Assembly: GCA_033675265.1 (NCBI GenBank)
Contig: JAUJYZ010000223.1
Coordinates: 1 to 64,000, forward strand
Length of the DNA: 64,000 nucleotides
Direction of reading: 5' to 3'
DNA from: Actinostola sp. cb2023
Lineage: Eukaryota; Cnidaria; Anthozoa; Actiniaria; Actinostolidae
Positions 60,201-64,000 of this stretch are shown piece by piece. The notes under the pieces were generated by a model, which saw nothing but the letters and a program-made list of their open reading frames with translations, did no database searches and had not been told where the DNA came from. Positions within the stretch are counted from its first letter, which is position 1. Every line of letters starts with the position of its first letter. Made by a program: the position numbers and the translations under genes.

Positions 60201-61286
60201 CTAACTTCTCGCCTTTTGCTTTGATCCCCATTATTTCATCATTTAACTCAACATATGAGGTCATTTGAGCGATATTTGAGTTGTTTTTAATTGAACAATA
60301 TTTGCTTATGAAGAATGTCTCATGTTGATCAGAGCCTTCAGTAATTATCTGAGCGGCCGACACAAGGCGCATGCGCTGTAGAACCCAGGTGGCGATTTGA
60401 GGTCAAAGAATAATTCTGACGACCAATCTGCATTTTTAGAGTCGGGCATTGCATAGTCCTGAAGCCCGACTAATAACATTATGAGATCAAATCTAGCATG
60501 CGTAGCTCTTTCCGAGGGAAAGGGGACTGGGGTTGGACTGACCCCTCCCCCCTCTTTTCCCTCCTCGCCCCTGAGTTAGTCTCCTTCGCAGCCATTTTTA
60601 GTCTCGCTCCACTCCCCTGAGGTCCCTTCAGGGGAGTGAAGCGAGACAAAAAATGGCTGCGAAGGAGACTACGCCCCAGTCCCCTTTCCCTCGGAAAGCC
60701 AAGCTACGCAGGCTATGATTTGTTGCCCGTGTCACGACCGCCAACGTGGCATACCGCTACAACGGGACGCCTGTCAGAAAATATCGGTACTCTATTACTT
60801 TTGATGAAATACCTAAGTTAGTAACTACACAAAGAGTCGTTCAAAAGCACCAATAAGAAATCATCGTATTAAAAATTTAAAATAATGTTTAATAACATAA
60901 GCTTACTTAAGTTACAAATATAAGTAACTGTATAGTGCTTGATTCAACGACTATATAAACTAGTCTATCCTCAGAAAGAACAAATAAAAGTTCATAACTA
61001 TCGGCTTACGTACCAATCCCACGAATGACACGAACAAACAAAAAGCCTTCATGCACCGAATGTACGGAGTATAAAACGGCTTCCCTGTCAAAGTTGATCT
61101 CTCTCTAGGATTTGTTTTCCTCTCACTGGGTAGTTCGTCATGAAGGGAGCCGTTCTCGGTTCTCTGACGTGTACCTTCTGGAGGAGAATGCTGTATAAAC
61201 TCGACAACTTCGTCTTCTTCATCGTTCCATTGTCGAAGGACGTCGGCCATTTCACGATCGTCTAGTAGTAGAGAAGGTTCCGCCAT
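57228..61286 (-). CDS. MFS transporter, NaGLT1/MFSD4-like
   Basis: Exons in transcript order: 61286-61014, 59301-59016, 58279-57228; phases agree and give 536 residues. The start MAEPS has a strong Kozak context (AACATGG); an upstream in-frame GTG is ignored. An acidic cytoplasmic N-terminus of about 75 residues precedes TM1 (MKAFCLFVSFVGLGISN, from about 79). The family signature FGPTMLDLAYHT…LSQMSYVFTARA follows. The loop GSIAGGWMYDRYNG (130-143) is the MFS motif A. LHFSFAAGAFLAPLLARPFL (207-226) is a hallmark of Na+-dependent glucose transporter 1 and MFSD4 proteins. Sequons at N230 and N237 fall in the following hydrophilic loop. Hydrophobicity suggests about 12 helices, and the tail is charged (KPKEQDEDEVLKLLEQ). 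A hexose or related solute is inferred from family only; substrate and Na+ coupling are unproven. Intron 2 holds a MITE next to exon 2 and intron 1 a repeat-D copy. It is convergent with KIF3B. Confidence 0.9.
58826..58988. repeat. MITE family R, copy 2
   Basis: Arms CATCAAGAGTTCCAGACTTC and complement, with TACGCATGCAACGCATTGTG and ATTATTACAAAGGAAAAGTG. It ends about 28 bp from the donor of transporter exon 2 (GTACCAAG). Confidence 0.85.
59686..60471. repeat. Dispersed repeat D, copy 2
   Basis: Inverted relative to the copy at 1-640. It is bounded by AGTCGGGCTTC at 59686 and GAAGCCCGACT at 60461, an 11-bp inverted pair, but homology to copy 1 continues past the left word (CACGCGAGTAGAGAGTC), so these may not be true ends. 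The 71-codon - strand frame at 60372-60157 is not conserved in copy 1. It lies in transporter intron 1. Confidence 0.68.
60490..60720. repeat. Fold-back element
   Basis: AGCATGCGTAGCTCTTTCCG and GAGGGAAAGGGGACTGGGG pair with complements near 60690. Inner arms GTCTCCTTCGCAGCCATTTTT and CACTCCCCTGA lie around 60590-60630. Confidence 0.82.
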
Positions 61287-61456
61287 GTTCGAAGCAGTTT
61301 GCACTCGATCAGTTATAAAACCGTGAAGCTTTCTTCAATCTTATGAAGATGAATGCATTTGGAATAAAACGTTTGAGTTTCGCATTTCAGCGACGCAAAT
61401 TCTCGTATCAAATGACAGATGACAGACAAGATCACACTATGTTTGACTGAGTATTT

Positions 61457-61490
61457 ACTTCCGGTTAAATGGAAATTTTCACTTCCGGTT
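61457..61490 (-). promoter_or_regulatory. Two ETS-type sites upstream of the MFS gene
   Basis: ACTTCCGGTT occurs at 61457-61466 and again at 61481-61490, i.e. AACCGGAAGT twice on the gene strand, about 170-205 bp before the ATG. Paired CCGGAAGT sites near a start are common in TATA-less metazoan promoters. Binding is inferred. Confidence 0.5.
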
Positions 61491-61559
61491 CATTTAGCCT
61501 ACGAATGAACATTGTGATAAAAACGAACGTAGTCTATTGCTTCAAGCAAATATATTATA

Positions 61560-62150
61560 CCAATTTAAAGGTACACGTTTAAAAGCACCTTATCCTATGT
61601 ACCTATATATTGGTATTTGATGGAATAAAATTATTATTATTATTATTGTAGCGCGGTATTCCTGTGGTGTTCTCATTGCGTAATTGATAAACGTCATCAT
61701 GCTAATTATGATGTCACAGTGCAATGACCGAATTAAGAGGTTTTTGATCATGATCGGATCAAATAATATAATGAATATCATCCTTGATCACTGGGATATG
61801 CAGCAGCACAGAGTAATTTCGTACCTAAACAATTACAATTACAAAGTGGGTTTAAATCGCTTCGTTATTGGAATTGTTACGGTACGAAAAACGCTGAACT
61901 GAAAAAGACGAGGTAAGGTCGATGGACTTTACTTTACACTCACGTCGTGCGCACTGCATGTTTTTACCCTTCCTTACTACCGTTCCTTACTTCATAAATA
62001 AACGATTTAAATAAACGATTAGTGTTCAGTAGCAGCCAAAGGCACGCGATTTACTGGATAAATATTTGCCCCGTCTGGCAAATCCTTCCTTTCACTTATA
62101 TCCTTCCTTTCATTTCATGTTATTTCCTTTCCTTTCCTTTCCTATCCTAT
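61560..62150. other. AT-rich spacer with simple repeats
   Basis: An ATT microsatellite near 61630 and a TTTCC-rich tract at 62085-62160. No gene, RNA or element ends recognised. Confidence 0.5.
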
Positions 62151-64000
62151 CTTTCCTTACTTTCGTCAAGCCGACCTACGTGTTCCAGGCGGCATCGGGG
62201 CGGCATTCATAACCCGGAGTTTTGTGTCGCCAGTGGCCATACCGGGGAATTCCCCAAACAAGCATTTGCTTGAGGGCCGCAATGGGCGTCGGTACACATC
62301 GGTACACTCGGAGTACGTCTTCTTGTGGGAACCTGCGAAGCATCTGGCGGAGGGCTATGTTTGTGTACGGTCCGAGGCGAACGTTTTGGAGGTGGGATTA
62401 AAATCACCTAAAAACACCACCAAATCACCAGGAAACATTCAAATATACAATAAAACACGAATACACACAGGTAAACGAAGACAAATATTGCCATTTATTT
62501 AGGAAATTGTACGAGGTCGTTCGTCAGTTGAACACGCCAACACGCTCGAGCAAAGATTTGAACAACACACAAGTACCACAGGAAGCCCAAACAACGATAC
62601 ACCGCGCGCGCGTGACAAAGAAAATAAACAAAAAACAATATAATTACTTTTATTATTTTATTAGCATTTTTGTGAAATTATTAATGAATTAAGGGGCCCT
62701 GTGGTCACGCGCAGAAACTTCTACAAGATCCTTAGAGTCAAGCAAGTCTTTGAGCTCCGGGGTATAGTATACTTAATCCAGCCCTAGTTCTCGCATAGGT
62801 CACGTAGGTGCTCGCTCGCCAATGCGACCAACCGTGTAAGGGTACGTATTAAATTCCGTTCATGCCATTGGTTCACAATATGATCCGGCATCATGACTAC
62901 CGGCCTATAGCTACGAGAGCTTGGCCGCACAACCAAACCCGAACCGTTGGGATAGCCCGGGCGGCAAATTTGATGAGGATTTCTCTCGAGGGTGTTCGAT
63001 GGTTTTCTGTACTCTGATAGTCACCCTCTCCTGCCGTATCGCAGATAAAGCGCATTCGGGCTGAGAGTCGAGTACATACACCACCCGGACAATTGGTGGG
63101 TCTGTTGGGATATCTTCCCAAGCATAGTTGTTATCGTAAGACACATGGATCTTTGGTCGTCTATTGTAGTTTCCGCTGTCCCACAGATTGTTGCCCAATG
63201 CGTTGCAACCTGCTTGACCTTAAGTGCGGATTCCAGGGCAAACATGCAGCCATGTCCTCTCGAGAGCAGCCTGTCTCCGCCAGCCTGGCATCAAACTGAT
63301 CGAGTATTCGCCTTCGCCTTTTCGTCAAACCATCTCCGACTTTAGTCATCTCTTCTTTATGCCGGTGTGCACCGCAGCTGACCATCCATATATTCACGTT
63401 ATGGGAAACCTTTGTGAATTAAACTCGTAGATGTAGATGTAGATGTCCTGAAAGTGTCCAACCACCTGCCGGATGGAGCAGTTGACGAACGCTCTTTATC
63501 ACCACGGACAACCTCTTTTCCCCTGATGCGATGTTCAGCTAGAGACTGATGCCTTCCTCTATCGTCACGAAGCAAGGGACTCCCCTGTTGATTTTCGTAA
63601 ACAGCTTGTACTGCACATCAGGGTCTAGAAGTTCCACCACGCGGGCGGCCGTCTCCATGCGCGTAAATCGAAGGTCCGGAGTCTGGCACGAGACCTAGTA
63701 ATCAAAGCCATCGTCGCTGATATCGGGTCCACGCACCAGCGCGCGGCCGAAGCTTCAAGCTAAAGCGCGAACGGAGTTTGTCGGAGCTCAATTAGTCACA
63801 CGTAACATATACACTAGCGGGCCTTCAAGGACTTAGAGTCTTCATTTCCAATTACTCCCGGTACCATCTAAGGTCTTTTGGGATACGGCTACTATACTGC
63901 ATATTTCAGCCCCAGCCGCGCCATGCGACGGTAAAACACCGTTGGAATGTCAGCAAAACCCCTTTTGAGAACACAGACCTCATGTTGTATATATCAAAAT
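62150..64000. other. Unassigned, GC-richer terminal region
   Basis: CG dinucleotides are frequent and the fold-back and satellite content seen elsewhere disappears, apart from AT-rich sequence at 62400-62700. Short frames occur on both strands with no exon structure. The - strand frame at 63397-63161 contains RRILDQFDARLAETGCSRED, faintly like the helix of RidA/YjgF proteins, before the similarity ends. Another - strand stretch around 63640-63550 reads ARVVELLDPDVQYKLFTKIN without a known relative. Degenerate foreign DNA, a decayed gene or an assembly join are all possible. Confidence 0.3.

Overview
The window is animal nuclear DNA. Three gene models have GT-AG introns with consistent phase, and a fourth gene enters at the left edge. 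They are separated and invaded by satellites, simple repeats and dozens of fold-back elements. The genes, a heterotrimeric kinesin-2 subunit, a mitochondrial-type aldehyde dehydrogenase and a sugar-porter-like MFS protein, are all metazoan-style. The intron size, frequent ACATGTAC words and dense MITE load suit a marine invertebrate, but the sequence does not fix the phylum. Layout: (1) 1-2348, + strand: last three coding exons of a single-pass membrane protein. (2) 2349-7909: intergenic, with fold-backs, a 37-bp minisatellite and nested elements. (3) 7910-27823, - strand: a ten-exon succinate-semialdehyde dehydrogenase gene (ALDH5A1-like). Its introns hold most of the unusual material: a 138-bp satellite that has captured its own intron-3 acceptor and the start of exon 4, an element inserted 9 nt from a splice donor, and a fold-back interrupted by another element with a verifiable 10-bp target duplication. 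(4) 27824-28451: a short divergent interval shared with the next gene. (5) 28452-54228, + strand: a complete KIF3B gene of about 25 exons whose first coding exon ends at the ATG. (6) 54229-57227: repeats between convergent 3' ends. (7) 57228-61286, - strand: a three-exon MFS transporter of the NaGLT1/MFSD4 type with two ETS-type sites upstream. (8) 61287-64000: no recognisable metazoan gene; the last 1.8 kb differs in composition. The enzymes do not form one pathway. KIF3B drives intraflagellar transport, SSADH completes GABA catabolism and the MFS protein probably moves a small polar solute. Only SSADH and KIF3B may share a promoter region. The clearest new observations are the exon-capturing satellite with about 31 decoy acceptors, a dispersed CACAGG(N)AGCCCAA fold-back family with 7-bp target duplications (one copy ends 22 bp from the SSADH start codon), a one-base frameshift beside the SSADH active site, and a duplicated exon in the KIF3B hinge that only keeps frame if its copies are used alternatively.
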